A DNA stretch of 35,295 bases from Streptomyces sp. UNOB3_S3 (GCF_020740895.1 NZ_JAILXP010000022.1:1-35295); one strand, 5' to 3'; positions 15,317 through 23,174 are shown, counted from the first letter of the stretch. Made by a program: numbers and translations. The notes: generated by a model not told the origin, from the letters alone.

Positions 15317-16891
15317 CTACCGGCGACCCCTCAGCAGCGCATCGAGGGCCCGGACAGGTGATGTAGGACACATCGCCCGCCTCGCCTCCAGCGCCGCCTC
15401 CCACACCTCGGTGAGCCCCTCCATCAGATCCCGGCGCATCTCGGGACTGACATGGTCGTACCGAGCCTGCACCGAGCCGTCCAGGTGGCCGAGGCGCTCG
15501 TCCATCAGCTTCGGAGGCGTCCGAAGAAGCCTCATGATCTTCTTGTTGGTGTGCCGGAGCCCATGAGGGGTCAGACCCTTCGCGATCGGCACCCAGCACG
15601 CCTCAGCCCGGTCAGAGGCGTTCCTCCCCCGGGCCGGCACCCCCGGCCACGGCTCCGCCAGCAGCGGTACAGGGTGCGCCTCCTGGGGAGCCTTCTTCGG
15701 GTACCAGCCGGTGACCGCCGGCTGGAACAGCCAAGTAGAGAACCCCGACCTCCGCCAGTGAGCCGCATGGTCCGCCAGCGTGCCGGCGCGGACGTAGCCG
15801 AGCTCCGCGATGGCCGCCTCGACCTTGAGCCGCGTCTCCTCCTTCACTGCTCCAGGACGGTTCAGCACGTTCGACACCGTGCCGGTGGAGACGCCGGCGA
15901 GACGAGCGACGTCGACCAGCTTCACGCCACATCTACGGGACGCGCCGTTGGGCGCCCCATAGCCGCGGAAAATGTAGGTGCGCCCGTGACACTCGCACGG
16001 CTTCGGGTCCGTGCGAATGATGTGGTCGTTCACCAAGGACGACAGGAACCGCGGATTATCGACAGTCCGGTACGAGTCGTCCTTGGGCGGGCAGCGGTCC
16101 AGCTCTCCCGTGTCCAGCTCGTACAACTGCCATTCGACCCGCACGCTGTCCGGCCGCCAGTACTCCTTCTCCAGGCCGACGAGCTCGCCCCACCGCACTC
16201 CCGTGTAGCCCTTGGTAACCGTGCCCACGAATTCGTCGTCCCTGCCCGAGAGCAAGGACGCTCGTTCGCCGATGAGCAGGATGCCGAGGGCATCGGTCGT
16301 CGCCTTCTCAGGAGTGCGGTCTCGCGACCTTCCAGCACGACGGCCACGACCACGACGCCTCGCCGCCGGGTTGGCGCTGATGAGCTTTTCGTCGGTGGCG
16401 TCGGCAAGGATGAGATGGAGCGTCCCACGCCACGTCTTGACGCTGCTGGCCGCATACGGCACCGCCCGTTCCTTCCGCGCCCAGGCTTCAACGTCCTGTC
16501 GGCTGATCTCGTCGAACGCCTTGTCCCCGAACTCGGGAAGAAGGTGTTCCTCGATGTGCCGCCTGTAGTTCTGCATCGTCGACGGGGCGAGATCCTGGTC
16601 GGCGTACCACTGATTCACGTACTCACCGAAGGTCGGCTTGGCCGGCTCGGGCGGGGGCTGCGAGGGCAACTCAGCTGCCGTCTGTCTCTGCGGCAGAACG
16701 GGCACCATGGTCTCCGGTGCTACCTGCTGCCTGAGCAGAGCCTCCATGTCGTTGGCGGCCTTCGCGGCTTCACGCTTGGTCTTGAAGCGGATCGCCCGGC
16801 CGTTCTCATCCTTGACGGTGCCGAGGTCGCCAGGGCTGATCCAGTAACGGCCGCGGTAATGACCGCCCCTCTGCTTCTCTCCGTACCCCAC
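15317..16891 (-). CDS. int: Tyrosine integrase with an embedded LacI-type helix-turn-helix
   Basis: A 524-residue site-specific recombinase. An AP2-like N-terminal arm is followed by a SAM-like core-binding domain (about 85-175). The catalytic residues are Arg233 (TGVRWGE), His443 and Arg446 (HGLRH), His469 (GHLDGS) and nucleophile Tyr478 (ARYDHVSP). Between Arg233 and His443 lies an added module at about 323-370 reading VKLVDVARLAGVSTGTVSN and continuing to IAELGYVRAG, a close match to the DNA-binding headpiece of LacI/PurR repressors. The GTG at 16891 has GGGAGGG 8 bases upstream. The gene should drive integration and, with Xis, excision at the tRNA. Confidence 0.93.
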   Translation of the reverse strand: MGYGEKQRGGHYRGRYWISPGDLGTVKDENGRAIRFKTKREAAKAANDMEALLRQQVAPETMVPVLPQRQTAAELPSQPPPEPAKPTFGEYVNQWYADQDLAPSTMQNYRRHIEEHLLPEFGDKAFDEISRQDVEAWARKERAVPYAASSVKTWRGTLHLILADATDEKLISANPAARRRGRGRRAGRSRDRTPEKATTDALGILLIGERASLLSGRDDEFVGTVTKGYTGVRWGELVGLEKEYWRPDSVRVEWQLYELDTGELDRCPPKDDSYRTVDNPRFLSSLVNDHIIRTDPKPCECHGRTYIFRGYGAPNGASRRCGVKLVDVARLAGVSTGTVSNVLNRPGAVKEETRLKVEAAIAELGYVRAGTLADHAAHWRRSGFSTWLFQPAVTGWYPKKAPQEAHPVPLLAEPWPGVPARGRNASDRAEACWVPIAKGLTPHGLRHTNKKIMRLLRTPPKLMDERLGHLDGSVQARYDHVSPEMRRDLMEGLTEVWEAALEARRAMCPTSPVRALDALLRGRR

Positions 16892-16909
16892 TGCGGTTGC
16901 CCTCCCTTC

Positions 16910-17305
16910 CTACGCAGCGGCCGGCGCGGAGTTCGAACCGCTCGCCCTACGCGGGGGCTTGGCCCGGAGCTGGACTTTGGGCACCGTCTCGTTCCAGCGG
17001 GCGGGGACCACGGCCGGATCGGGCACCGGCCTCGACACCGACCCGAGCCCCCAGACCGGGCGCTCCTCGAAGACGGCGACGATCTCGACAAAGTACTCCG
17101 CCGTGAACCGGTACGCCCCGCCCACTCGCGTGAAGGGGATACGACGCCGCCTCGCCTGTTCCTTCACCCACCACTCCGAGCAGCCGAATGCCTCGGCGAC
17201 CTCGGCTGGGCGGTAGAGATGAGGCAACGGCACGTCAACGCTCCGAGCACGCTTGATCGCACTCAGGGCACCCCGGGGCAGCGGGCGTTGAGAGTTGTAG
17301 TGCAT
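16910..17305 (-). CDS. xis: Excisionase-like helix-turn-helix protein
   Basis: A 131-residue protein. Residues about 27-75 (LYRPAEVAEAFGCSEWW, then RRRRIPFTRVGGAYRF) are a MerR/excisionase-type winged helix-turn-helix, like Xis of pSAM2-type elements. The rest is a Pro/Arg-rich tail that resembles no domain I know and is long for an excisionase. The ATG at 17305 has GGAGGT 9 bases upstream; an open frame continues further upstream but lacks such a site. It ends 18 bases before the integrase start, so the two are probably made together. Confidence 0.82.
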   Translation of the reverse strand: MHYNSQRPLPRGALSAIKRARSVDVPLPHLYRPAEVAEAFGCSEWWVKEQARRRRIPFTRVGGAYRFTAEYFVEIVAVFEERPVWGLGSVSRPVPDPAVVPARWNETVPKVQLRAKPPRRASGSNSAPAAA

Positions 17306-17391
17306 GCTGGGGGGACCTCCTGCTTCCTGGAAGGGACGGGGAGGCCGGGGCAGCGGGATTACTTGGCCGTAGACCGCTGCCCCGGGCCAGA

Positions 17392-17760
17392 TCAGCTGGG
17401 CCGCGCGTGGCTCCACTCGCGGTACTCCTGGCGGACGTACTCGCGGCAGTCGTCATCGGTGATGAGCTCCGATCCCCGGAGGCTCAGCCCGCTGTATTCC
17501 ACGTCGAAGGCCACGAGCTGCCGCGCGGCGAGGGCGGCCGTATCGACCACCTCAGCGGCAACCTCGGGCACATACATGGCCGCTTCCTTGATCGCGATGC
17601 GGTCGAAGAGGGCGGCCTTGCGAAGCCAGAAGGCACGGCTTCGCCTGACGCTGGCAGGGCCGTCGGCGCTCTGCTTCGCTACCCAGCAGATCTCCTTGAT
17701 GATGCTCGGGGCGTCCACGTACGCGGTGGCGGGACGGGTGTTGTGCGCGTGGTTCGTCAA
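17392..17760 (-). CDS. Conserved element protein of unknown function
   Basis: A 122-residue soluble protein I do not recognise. It is mixed alpha-helical, without cysteine clusters or membrane segments; features include SIIKEICWVAKQSADG and an acidic C-terminal part (SELITDDDCREYV). The TTG at 17760 is accepted as start because GAGGAG lies 6 bases upstream and no nearby ATG or GTG fits. It lies between xis and the next small gene on the same strand and is probably part of the element's leftward operon. Confidence 0.65.
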   Translation of the reverse strand: MTNHAHNTRPATAYVDAPSIIKEICWVAKQSADGPASVRRSRAFWLRKAALFDRIAIKEAAMYVPEVAAEVVDTAALAARQLVAFDVEYSGLSLRGSELITDDDCREYVRQEYREWSHARPS

Positions 17761-17815
17761 TGCTTCTCCTCGGTGCCGTGCGGTGGCGTGGAATCGAGCG
17801 GGGCGAGGGGAACCG

Positions 17816-18061
17816 TCAGCTGACGGACGCGGCCTGCCGGTCGCACTCGCCGGCCGTCGTCAGGAGCAGCGAACGGAGGTCGCTGCCCACGAGGACGGCG
17901 AGGCGCTCCTCGATCGCCTGCCACGAGGCGGGGTCAATGGCCATGAGCGCGGCGACGGCCGCGGGGCCCTTGCCTTCTTCGATGGCGGTGAGTGCGTCCC
18001 TGAGCTCACCGGAAGCCATCAGGGAGATGCGCCGACGCGTGGACGTGGTCTGTCCGGACAT
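17816..18061 (-). CDS. Small helical protein of the integrated element
   Basis: An 81-residue protein, predicted helical, beginning MSGQTTSTRRRIS with a basic start and then an amphipathic region (LRDALTAIEEGKGPAAVAAL). Not recognised. GAAGGGA lies 7 bases before the ATG. It sits 55 bases upstream of the preceding gene on the same strand and shares its orientation with the int-tra operon. Confidence 0.65.
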   Translation of the reverse strand: MSGQTTSTRRRISLMASGELRDALTAIEEGKGPAAVAALMAIDPASWQAIEERLAVLVGSDLRSLLLTTAGECDRQAASVS

Positions 18062-18133
18062 GGGTGGGTCCCTTCGGGGGCGGGAGTCGGAGAAGGCGTG
18101 CGGCGGTGCTCGCGATCCGGCGTTCGGGCCGGG

Positions 18134-18328
18134 TTAGTTGTTGAGGCTCGGGATGGCCCCGGCGATGGCGGACATGACCGCGTCGACGGGCTGGGATGCT
18201 CCCGTCTTGCTGAGGTAGTAGCCGAAGAGCACGGCGACGAGCGCAGCTCCGATGCCGACCGACTTCGAGCGGATGAGCATGGCCAGGAGGAGCCCGAAGA
18301 GGGCAAGCGCGGAGATCGAGAAGGACAT
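18134..18328 (-). CDS. Small membrane protein, Spd-like
   Basis: A 64-residue protein with two hydrophobic segments (ISALALFGLLLAMLI, then IGAALVAVLFGYYL) and a short polar C-terminus. Small membrane proteins like this accompany tra genes in Streptomyces conjugative elements, where Spd proteins help plasmid spread through the mycelium; that role is inferred from position. AAGGAGA lies 5 bases upstream of the ATG at 18328. The start lies 20 bases from the stop of the upstream gene. Confidence 0.72.
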   Translation of the reverse strand: MSFSISALALFGLLLAMLIRSKSVGIGAALVAVLFGYYLSKTGASQPVDAVMSAIAGAIPSLNN

Positions 18329-18348
18329 GGTGGTCTCCTTCGGAGGGG

Positions 18349-18600
18349 TCAGCGGTTGCCGTCGCGGTGGAGGTGGACGACCGCGTTGTAGAGGCGCCGA
18401 CCGAGGCGGAGACGCATCCCGCGCCCCTCGCAGCGGCGGCACTCCCGGCCGCGCACGATCCGGCCCTTGCGGCCCTGCCAGACCGCGAAGCCCCAGCCGT
18501 CACACTTGCGGCAGGCCCCGAACGGGCTCACGGCGCAGAGAACGGCGTAGCAGAGGGTGACGAATATCAGTCCGGGCATAGCGTTGAGCAGGGAATGCAC
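18349..18600 (-). CDS. Small membrane-anchored zinc-ribbon protein
   Basis: An 83-residue protein. An N-terminal hydrophobic segment (PGLIFVTLCYAVLCAV) is followed by two CxxC pairs, CRKCDGWGF and CRRCEGRG, in a pattern like the DnaJ zinc-binding module (CxxCxGxG). The C-terminus is basic. It is a likely membrane protein with a zinc ribbon on one face; function unknown. The GTG at 18600 has GAGAGGGG about 6 bases upstream. It lies just downstream of the CTAG-rich palindromic region. Confidence 0.72.
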   Translation of the reverse strand: MHSLLNAMPGLIFVTLCYAVLCAVSPFGACRKCDGWGFAVWQGRKGRIVRGRECRRCEGRGMRLRLGRRLYNAVVHLHRDGNR

Positions 18601-18644
18601 GAGAACCCCTCTCAGGGCAGCGTCAGGGAGATGCCGACGAAGCG

Positions 18645-18731
18645 GCGCTAGGCGCTAGCAGGCAGGTCAGATGGGCTTTGGCCTGCTAGCAGGGGCGCTA
18701 GGTCTAGCGGGACGTCCCGCTAGACCTAGCT
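18645..18731. repeat. CTAG-rich locus with a 34-bp perfect palindrome beside traB
   Basis: A perfect palindrome with 17-bp arms spans 18697-18730, centred on GACGTC. To its left, GCTAGCAGGC (18654-18663) pairs with GCCTGCTAGC (18681-18690). The tetranucleotide CTAG, normally rare in Streptomyces DNA, occurs about seven times in 85 bases. The palindrome ends 12 bases from the traB stop codon. It could be a terminator, or a site recognised by the transfer machinery (clt-like); the second is inference. Confidence 0.75.
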
Positions 18732-18741
18732 GCGATGGGAG

Positions 18742-20787
18742 CTACGCGGCGGCGGAAGATTCGTCACGTTCCGCAATGGCTCTGAGGACGTCGTCGCGTT
18801 TGATGCCGCGCCGGTTGGCGCCCTTGCCGTACTCGGTCGTGCCCCACATCTGAGTGGTGCGGATGCCGTACGGCTTCAGTGCGGACGTCAGTTGTTCAGG
18901 GGCCCAGCCGACGTACACGTCCGGCCGGAGCTCCGCCAGCCGGGCGACAACGGTCTCGCTCCAAGCTTTCGGCTCGGCGGCCGGGATGACGTAGGCAACG
19001 TCCCGCAGAAGATCGAACGACGGCGTCTCGGTCTCCGGCTCCTCCCCCAGGGCGTGTCCCGAGAGCGTGCCCGCAGCCTTCCGCAGCTTGTACGCGCGGA
19101 GCGAGATCACGTCGGCCGTGGGAGCGTCGATGTACGTGGCGACGACGATGCGGGCATCGGCGCCTTCGCCGACGAAGTAGTGGATGCCCTTGTCGCCCCA
19201 GGCGAACATGGTCGCCCGCACCCCGCGTTTGTACGCGGACGTGCCCAGGACCATGTCGTTCTCCGTCTGCCCCATCACCTTCAGACACCACCGGTTGGAC
19301 GCGTTCGCGCTGATACCGGTCGGCAGGGACTTGGCATCCGGACGCTGCGTGGCGAGCAGCAGTGTGATTCCGAGAGCAGGTCCGCGCTTCGTCAGGTCGG
19401 TGCAGATCTCCTCGAACTCTTTGCCGTGTTCGGGGTGCTCGAACCAGACCTGGCACTCGTCCGCACCGATGACGATGGGGTGCAGGCCCAGGCTCTTCTT
19501 GTCGGCCAGCTCGCTGGTGACCTTGGACTCCGGGCAGATGTCCCGGGGCAGATTGCGGACGACCTTGGCCCTGCGGCGCAGCTCTTCGCGCAGGGCGCGG
19601 AGGTCGCGCAGGGCGTACTGGATGTCCTCCTCGTCGTCGCCGGCCCGGTAGCTGTGGGCCACCCGCTCCAGCGGACCGAGGTCACCCGTGCCCTTGAGGT
19701 CGTAGACGTGCAGTTCCGCACGCGGGTCCAGGGCCGCGGTCAGCAGGAGCAGCCGGAGCAGGAACGTCTTGCCCATGCGCGGGATGGCGCCGATGATCCC
19801 CGAGATGTACATCAGGGTCACCGGCACCCAACGGCCACGCTGATCAGTGCCGTACGGCGCCGACTTGAACAAGTCGACGACCCCGTCCTTGAGCAACGGC
19901 CACGCAGGCTTCTTGGACTTCGCCATGTCGTGATCCCCGACCCACAGCACCAGCCGTCCGGTGTGCTCGTCCGGGACTGCCTCCGGCCAGACGCACCCCA
20001 ACGGCCGCCGCAGCCCGGAGGCGAGCTTGTCCCGCTTGTCGATCACGTCCGTGACGGTCACGCCGTACGGAAGGTCCCCTTCGGCCCGCCAGCCGGCACC
20101 ATCTCGCGTGATGGGCGCCGTGAACGTGAAACCCGGGCCGCCCTTGCCCTGGGCCTGGTTGATGGCGGCGATGCCCAGTGCGCCGAGGGCGCGCAGGACG
20201 ATGTCGCTGGTGAGCCGTTGTGCCTTCGGGATCTCGACGGCCCTGTGAATGATCGGAGCATCGGACGGCTGGCCCAGCCAGCCCAGGCCCAGGGCGACGA
20301 CAAGCTCGGACAACGTGAGGAACCACGTCGGCGCCAGGACGTACAAGGCCAGAGCCGAAGCGAACCCTCCGAGGAGAGCCGCGACGCCGACAGCCGAACG
20401 CCATCGGACGCGACGATCTCGCTGACGGGACAGCTTCAGGTACTCGCCCACGTCCTCGTGGGCCGCGGCGGCCCGCCGGAAGGGCTCGCCTTCGGCGTCG
20501 ACGGCCCACCGCAGTGTTCCCCCGATGACGCGTGCGACGCCCTGCGGGGATTGGAGCGTGAGGCGCAGGGCGTACCACGGCGTGCGAACGGCGTGGTACG
20601 CGGCCACATGCCACGCATAGACGGCAACTCCCGTGCCAGCAGCGCGCAGCTCGCGCCGGGACTTCATCCATGCCGGGAGTACCGGTCGGCGCTTCGCTCT
20701 CTGTGCCCGGTCTCTCAGACCGGGTTCCGGCGGTCCGCCGGGACGGTCAACCAAGGTCATTTCGTCCGCGGGTTCCGTCGGACTCAA
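18742..20787 (-). CDS. traB: FtsK/SpoIIIE-type DNA translocase, TraB/TraSA-like
   Basis: A 681-residue protein expected to pump double-stranded DNA between mycelial cells during conjugation. The N-terminal third has hydrophobic segments (about residues 115-180, VGVAALLGGFASALALYVL). The motor domain has Walker A GAIPRMGKTF, then a Walker B-like IVIGADECQVWFEH and the conserved LLLATQRPDAKSLP. The C-terminus (about 600-680) has a winged-helix-like part with GWAPEQLTSALKPYG. The TTG at 20787 is chosen because AAGGAGG lies 5 bases upstream; MTLVDRPG further inside (ATG at 20760) is the alternative. It belongs to the leftward operon. Confidence 0.88.
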   Translation of the reverse strand: MSPTEPADEMTLVDRPGGPPEPGLRDRAQRAKRRPVLPAWMKSRRELRAAGTGVAVYAWHVAAYHAVRTPWYALRLTLQSPQGVARVIGGTLRWAVDAEGEPFRRAAAAHEDVGEYLKLSRQRDRRVRWRSAVGVAALLGGFASALALYVLAPTWFLTLSELVVALGLGWLGQPSDAPIIHRAVEIPKAQRLTSDIVLRALGALGIAAINQAQGKGGPGFTFTAPITRDGAGWRAEGDLPYGVTVTDVIDKRDKLASGLRRPLGCVWPEAVPDEHTGRLVLWVGDHDMAKSKKPAWPLLKDGVVDLFKSAPYGTDQRGRWVPVTLMYISGIIGAIPRMGKTFLLRLLLLTAALDPRAELHVYDLKGTGDLGPLERVAHSYRAGDDEEDIQYALRDLRALREELRRRAKVVRNLPRDICPESKVTSELADKKSLGLHPIVIGADECQVWFEHPEHGKEFEEICTDLTKRGPALGITLLLATQRPDAKSLPTGISANASNRWCLKVMGQTENDMVLGTSAYKRGVRATMFAWGDKGIHYFVGEGADARIVVATYIDAPTADVISLRAYKLRKAAGTLSGHALGEEPETETPSFDLLRDVAYVIPAAEPKAWSETVVARLAELRPDVYVGWAPEQLTSALKPYGIRTTQMWGTTEYGKGANRRGIKRDDVLRAIAERDESSAAA

Positions 20788-20888
20788 CGACACCTCCTTC
20801 GGAGTAGCGGATGCTCGGGTCGGGCCGCCCCCGCCGGCCGAGGCGGTAGCCGGCCTGCAGTGCTGTCTTCTGCTGGCCGAGGGCTGGT

Positions 20889-21263
20889 TCAGACGCGGTA
20901 GCGTCGCGGGCCGGTGAGCCGGAACCACCACTGGTAGACGGTCATCACCGCGGCGTATCCGCCGAGGCCAGCCAGGAAGCTCAACAGCCAGTCGGCCCCG
21001 AGGTCGCGAGCCGAGTGGCAACCGATGTACGCGGCGAGCAGGGCGAGCCCGAAGGCGATGAGGGTCACGACCTGCCGACCCGTCGTCATCGGTGCAGTGT
21101 GCCGAGCGACGAGGTCCAGCCCGCCGGGCTCCGTGAAGCGGCGCATGCCGCCGTATCCGTGGATCATGACGAGCCTGTCGTTCCCCCGGCCGACGACCCC
21201 GGCCACGGTGCCGAGGGCCTTGTCGTCACGGGCTCGGACGACGTCGCCGATAGCGAGTTTCAT
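20889..21263 (-). CDS. Small membrane protein with N-terminal beta domain
   Basis: A 124-residue protein. Residues 1-55 (MKLAIGDVVRARDDKALGTV and on) look like a small KOW/SH3-type beta-barrel. Two transmembrane segments follow (VVTLIAFGLALLAAYIG and WLLSFLAGLGGYAAVMTVY), then a basic tail. It is probably a transfer or spread accessory protein by position, as the first gene of the leftward operon, about 100 bases upstream of traB. AGAGGGGGG lies 3 bases before the ATG. Function unknown. Confidence 0.7.
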   Translation of the reverse strand: MKLAIGDVVRARDDKALGTVAGVVGRGNDRLVMIHGYGGMRRFTEPGGLDLVARHTAPMTTGRQVVTLIAFGLALLAAYIGCHSARDLGADWLLSFLAGLGGYAAVMTVYQWWFRLTGPRRYRV

Positions 21264-21410
21264 GGTCCCCCCTCTGGGATTGAGGCATGAGCGGCAGCGG
21301 GTGTCCGCTGCCGAGTGAGGTTCGGCGAGACCTCTCGTTCATGGACGAGTGGTCTTCACCTCCGGCGTCACCACCTCACTGAGCAGCGACGTCGGAGATC
21401 AAAAGCACTC

Positions 21411-21442
21411 GTTCTCAAGGCGCTCTGTTCAGTTCTCAAGGC
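21411..21442. repeat. Paired 11-bp direct repeats
   Basis: GTTCTCAAGGC occurs at 21411-21421 and 21432-21442, exactly 21 bases (two helical turns) apart, in the divergent region between the transfer operon and the GntR gene. It may be a second regulatory site, for the leftward promoter. Confidence 0.45.
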
Positions 21443-21489
21443 ACTGACGCTTCCTTCGCGCTCCTCACGGAGACCCTCCGGGCGTCGAA

Positions 21490-21581
21490 ACTCCTAAAGA
21501 GGTCTTGTCTTCAAGTCCTCTTTAGGAGTTGCGAAGACTATGGCGGTCGTCACGCCAACTCGTCAAGTCCTCTTTAGGAGT
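21490..21581. promoter_or_regulatory. Three operator repeats upstream of the KorSA-like repressor
   Basis: The motif CAAGTCCTCTTTAGGAGT occurs at 21512-21529 and 21564-21581 on the plus strand, and inverted with one mismatch at 21490-21507. The last copy sits immediately before a -10-like TATGCT (21584-21589). This arrangement suits autoregulation by the GntR protein encoded next, and control of the divergent transfer operon. The repeats are seen; binding is inferred. Confidence 0.7.
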
Positions 21582-21621
21582 CGTATGCTGAGGGCCGTCG
21601 GGCAACAGGACGGTGAGCACC

Positions 21622-22410
21622 ATGGCTAAGGCGTACGAGCGGATCGCCGACGACATCCGGGAACAGATCCGCGCAGGTCAACTCCCCCCTGGCGATCGTC
21701 TACCCGCTGAGTCGGCCCTCGCGGAGCAGTACGGCCGCAGCGTTCCGACCATCCGAGAGGCCCTACGCCTTCTGCGGGACGAAGGACTCATCGAGAAGCA
21801 GCACGGCCGTGGCACGTTCGTCCGTCAGGCCCGTACCGCAGTAGCGCGCACGAACCTGCGGCACCAGTGGGAGAAGGACCGTGCCCGCGAGCCGGAGCAG
21901 CGGCGCGCCGCGACCGGTGCCACCGAACACGACACCGGTCTGACGGTGAACGACCTCGTCTTCCATGCCGCGTACCAGGAGACCAAGGCGCCCAAGGGCA
22001 TCGCGGAAGCCTTCGGGGTGCCGGAAGGCACTGCGATGGTCGAGCGCACCTACCGGACGCGGTACGCGGCCGAGCGCGCTCCCTTCGCCCTGGTGACCTC
22101 CTACCTCGTCCGCGACATGGTCGCGGAGAACCCGGCCCTCCTGGACGCCGCCAATGAGCCCTGGCCAGGCGGCACCCAGAACCAGCTGTTCACCCTCGGG
22201 ATCGAGCTGGACCGGATCGAGGAACGAGTATCCGCCCGCCCGCCGACGCCGGAGGAAGCAGAGGAGCTGGAGCTGCCGCACGGCACTGCGCTGATCCTCC
22301 TGCGGAAGACCTCGTACGACACCAATGGCCGCGTTGTGGAGCTCTCCGACATCGCCCTGCCCGGCGATCGCACGGAAATGACCTTCACCACTTCCCTGGA
22401 AAGGTGGTGA
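21622..22410 (+). CDS. GntR-family repressor, KorSA-like
   Basis: A 262-residue regulator. The N-terminal winged helix (about 1-72) has GDRLPAESALAEQYGRSVPT and the wing HGRGTFV. The C-terminal part (about 95-258) is a UTRA-type ligand-binding domain. By position, facing the transfer operon, it corresponds to KorSA of pSAM2, which represses transfer and replication genes. The ATG at 21622 is chosen with GGTGAG upstream; an in-frame GTG at 21613 would add three residues. Three repeats upstream are the likely operators. It overlaps the next gene by 4 bases. Confidence 0.87.
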   Translation: MAKAYERIADDIREQIRAGQLPPGDRLPAESALAEQYGRSVPTIREALRLLRDEGLIEKQHGRGTFVRQARTAVARTNLRHQWEKDRAREPEQRRAATGATEHDTGLTVNDLVFHAAYQETKAPKGIAEAFGVPEGTAMVERTYRTRYAAERAPFALVTSYLVRDMVAENPALLDAANEPWPGGTQNQLFTLGIELDRIEERVSARPPTPEEAEELELPHGTALILLRKTSYDTNGRVVELSDIALPGDRTEMTFTTSLERW

Positions 22411-23174
22411 GTGCCGTGCAGCGGCGCATCATCATCGTCACCGCAGTGCACGGACCGTCCGCTCACCACCTGCCCGACGCCTATCGGTCGCTCTGCGCGC
22501 AGAAGCTCCCCGACGGTTGGGAGTGGCACTGGGTGATCCAGGAGGACGGGAAGAGCGAGGACGTGGCACCGCACGTCCCCGACGACGAGCGAGTGACCTT
22601 CTTCCAGGGCCGGCCCGGCGGCCCCGGCGTCGCCAGGACGATCGCGCTCGCCCACGCGGACGGCCAGTACGTGAAGATCCTGGACGCCGATGACCAGCTC
22701 CCTGAAGGTGCGCTGGCCCGGGACCTCGCGGTTCTGGAGCAGGACAGCGGCCTCGGCTGGACCACTTCCCGGGTTCTCGACCTGATGCCGGACGGCTCGC
22801 TCGTCGGCTTCGACCAGGACCCGGAGGACGGCCCCATCGAGCGCGGCGCTGTCCTCGAACACTGGCGGGCGCACAGCTACCGCGCCCAGGTCCACCCGGC
22901 GACCCTCTTCGTCCGCCGCGACCTGCTGCTCGCCCTGGGCGGCTGGATGGCGCTCCCCGCCTCGGAGGACACGGGGCTCCTGCTCGCCCTCGACGCGGTC
23001 AGCCGCGGGTACTTCACTCGCGAGGTGGGTCTCCTCTACCGCAAGTGGCCCGGACAGGCGACCGGGCAGGCGGCGCACACGGACTCGGCCGAGCGGGACG
23101 CACGCATGGCCGTCGTCGAAGCACGGGCCCAGGCCTTGGCCGACTCCGGCTGGCGGTACCCGGCTACGAGCTGA
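22407..23174 (+). CDS. Family 2 glycosyltransferase
   Basis: A 255-residue GT-A-fold glycosyltransferase. RIIIVTAVHGPSAHHLPDAY starts the nucleotide-binding domain, and YVKILDADDQLPEG carries the metal-binding DxD-type motif. A later EDTGLLLALDAVSRGY corresponds to the catalytic-base region. The acceptor and sugar are unknown. GTG codons at 22404, 22407 and 22416 are all possible starts; 22407 gives a GTGA overlap with the repressor stop. Its coupling to the element's repressor suggests a role in the element's biology, such as surface modification or exclusion. The 3' end overlaps the convergent GntR gene by 11 bases. Confidence 0.82.
   Translation: MSAVQRRIIIVTAVHGPSAHHLPDAYRSLCAQKLPDGWEWHWVIQEDGKSEDVAPHVPDDERVTFFQGRPGGPGVARTIALAHADGQYVKILDADDQLPEGALARDLAVLEQDSGLGWTTSRVLDLMPDGSLVGFDQDPEDGPIERGAVLEHWRAHSYRAQVHPATLFVRRDLLLALGGWMALPASEDTGLLLALDAVSRGYFTREVGLLYRKWPGQATGQAAHTDSAERDARMAVVEARAQALADSGWRYPATS

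Noticed and set aside
15452..18391. 979-codon plus-strand open frame across int, xis and small genes
   Set aside because: It lies antisense to several genes with clear domains and start signals, and its Arg/Leu/Val-rich translation has no recognisable family.
18892..20901. 669-codon plus-strand open frame opposite traB
   Set aside because: An antisense shadow of the translocase gene; no motifs and no start signal.
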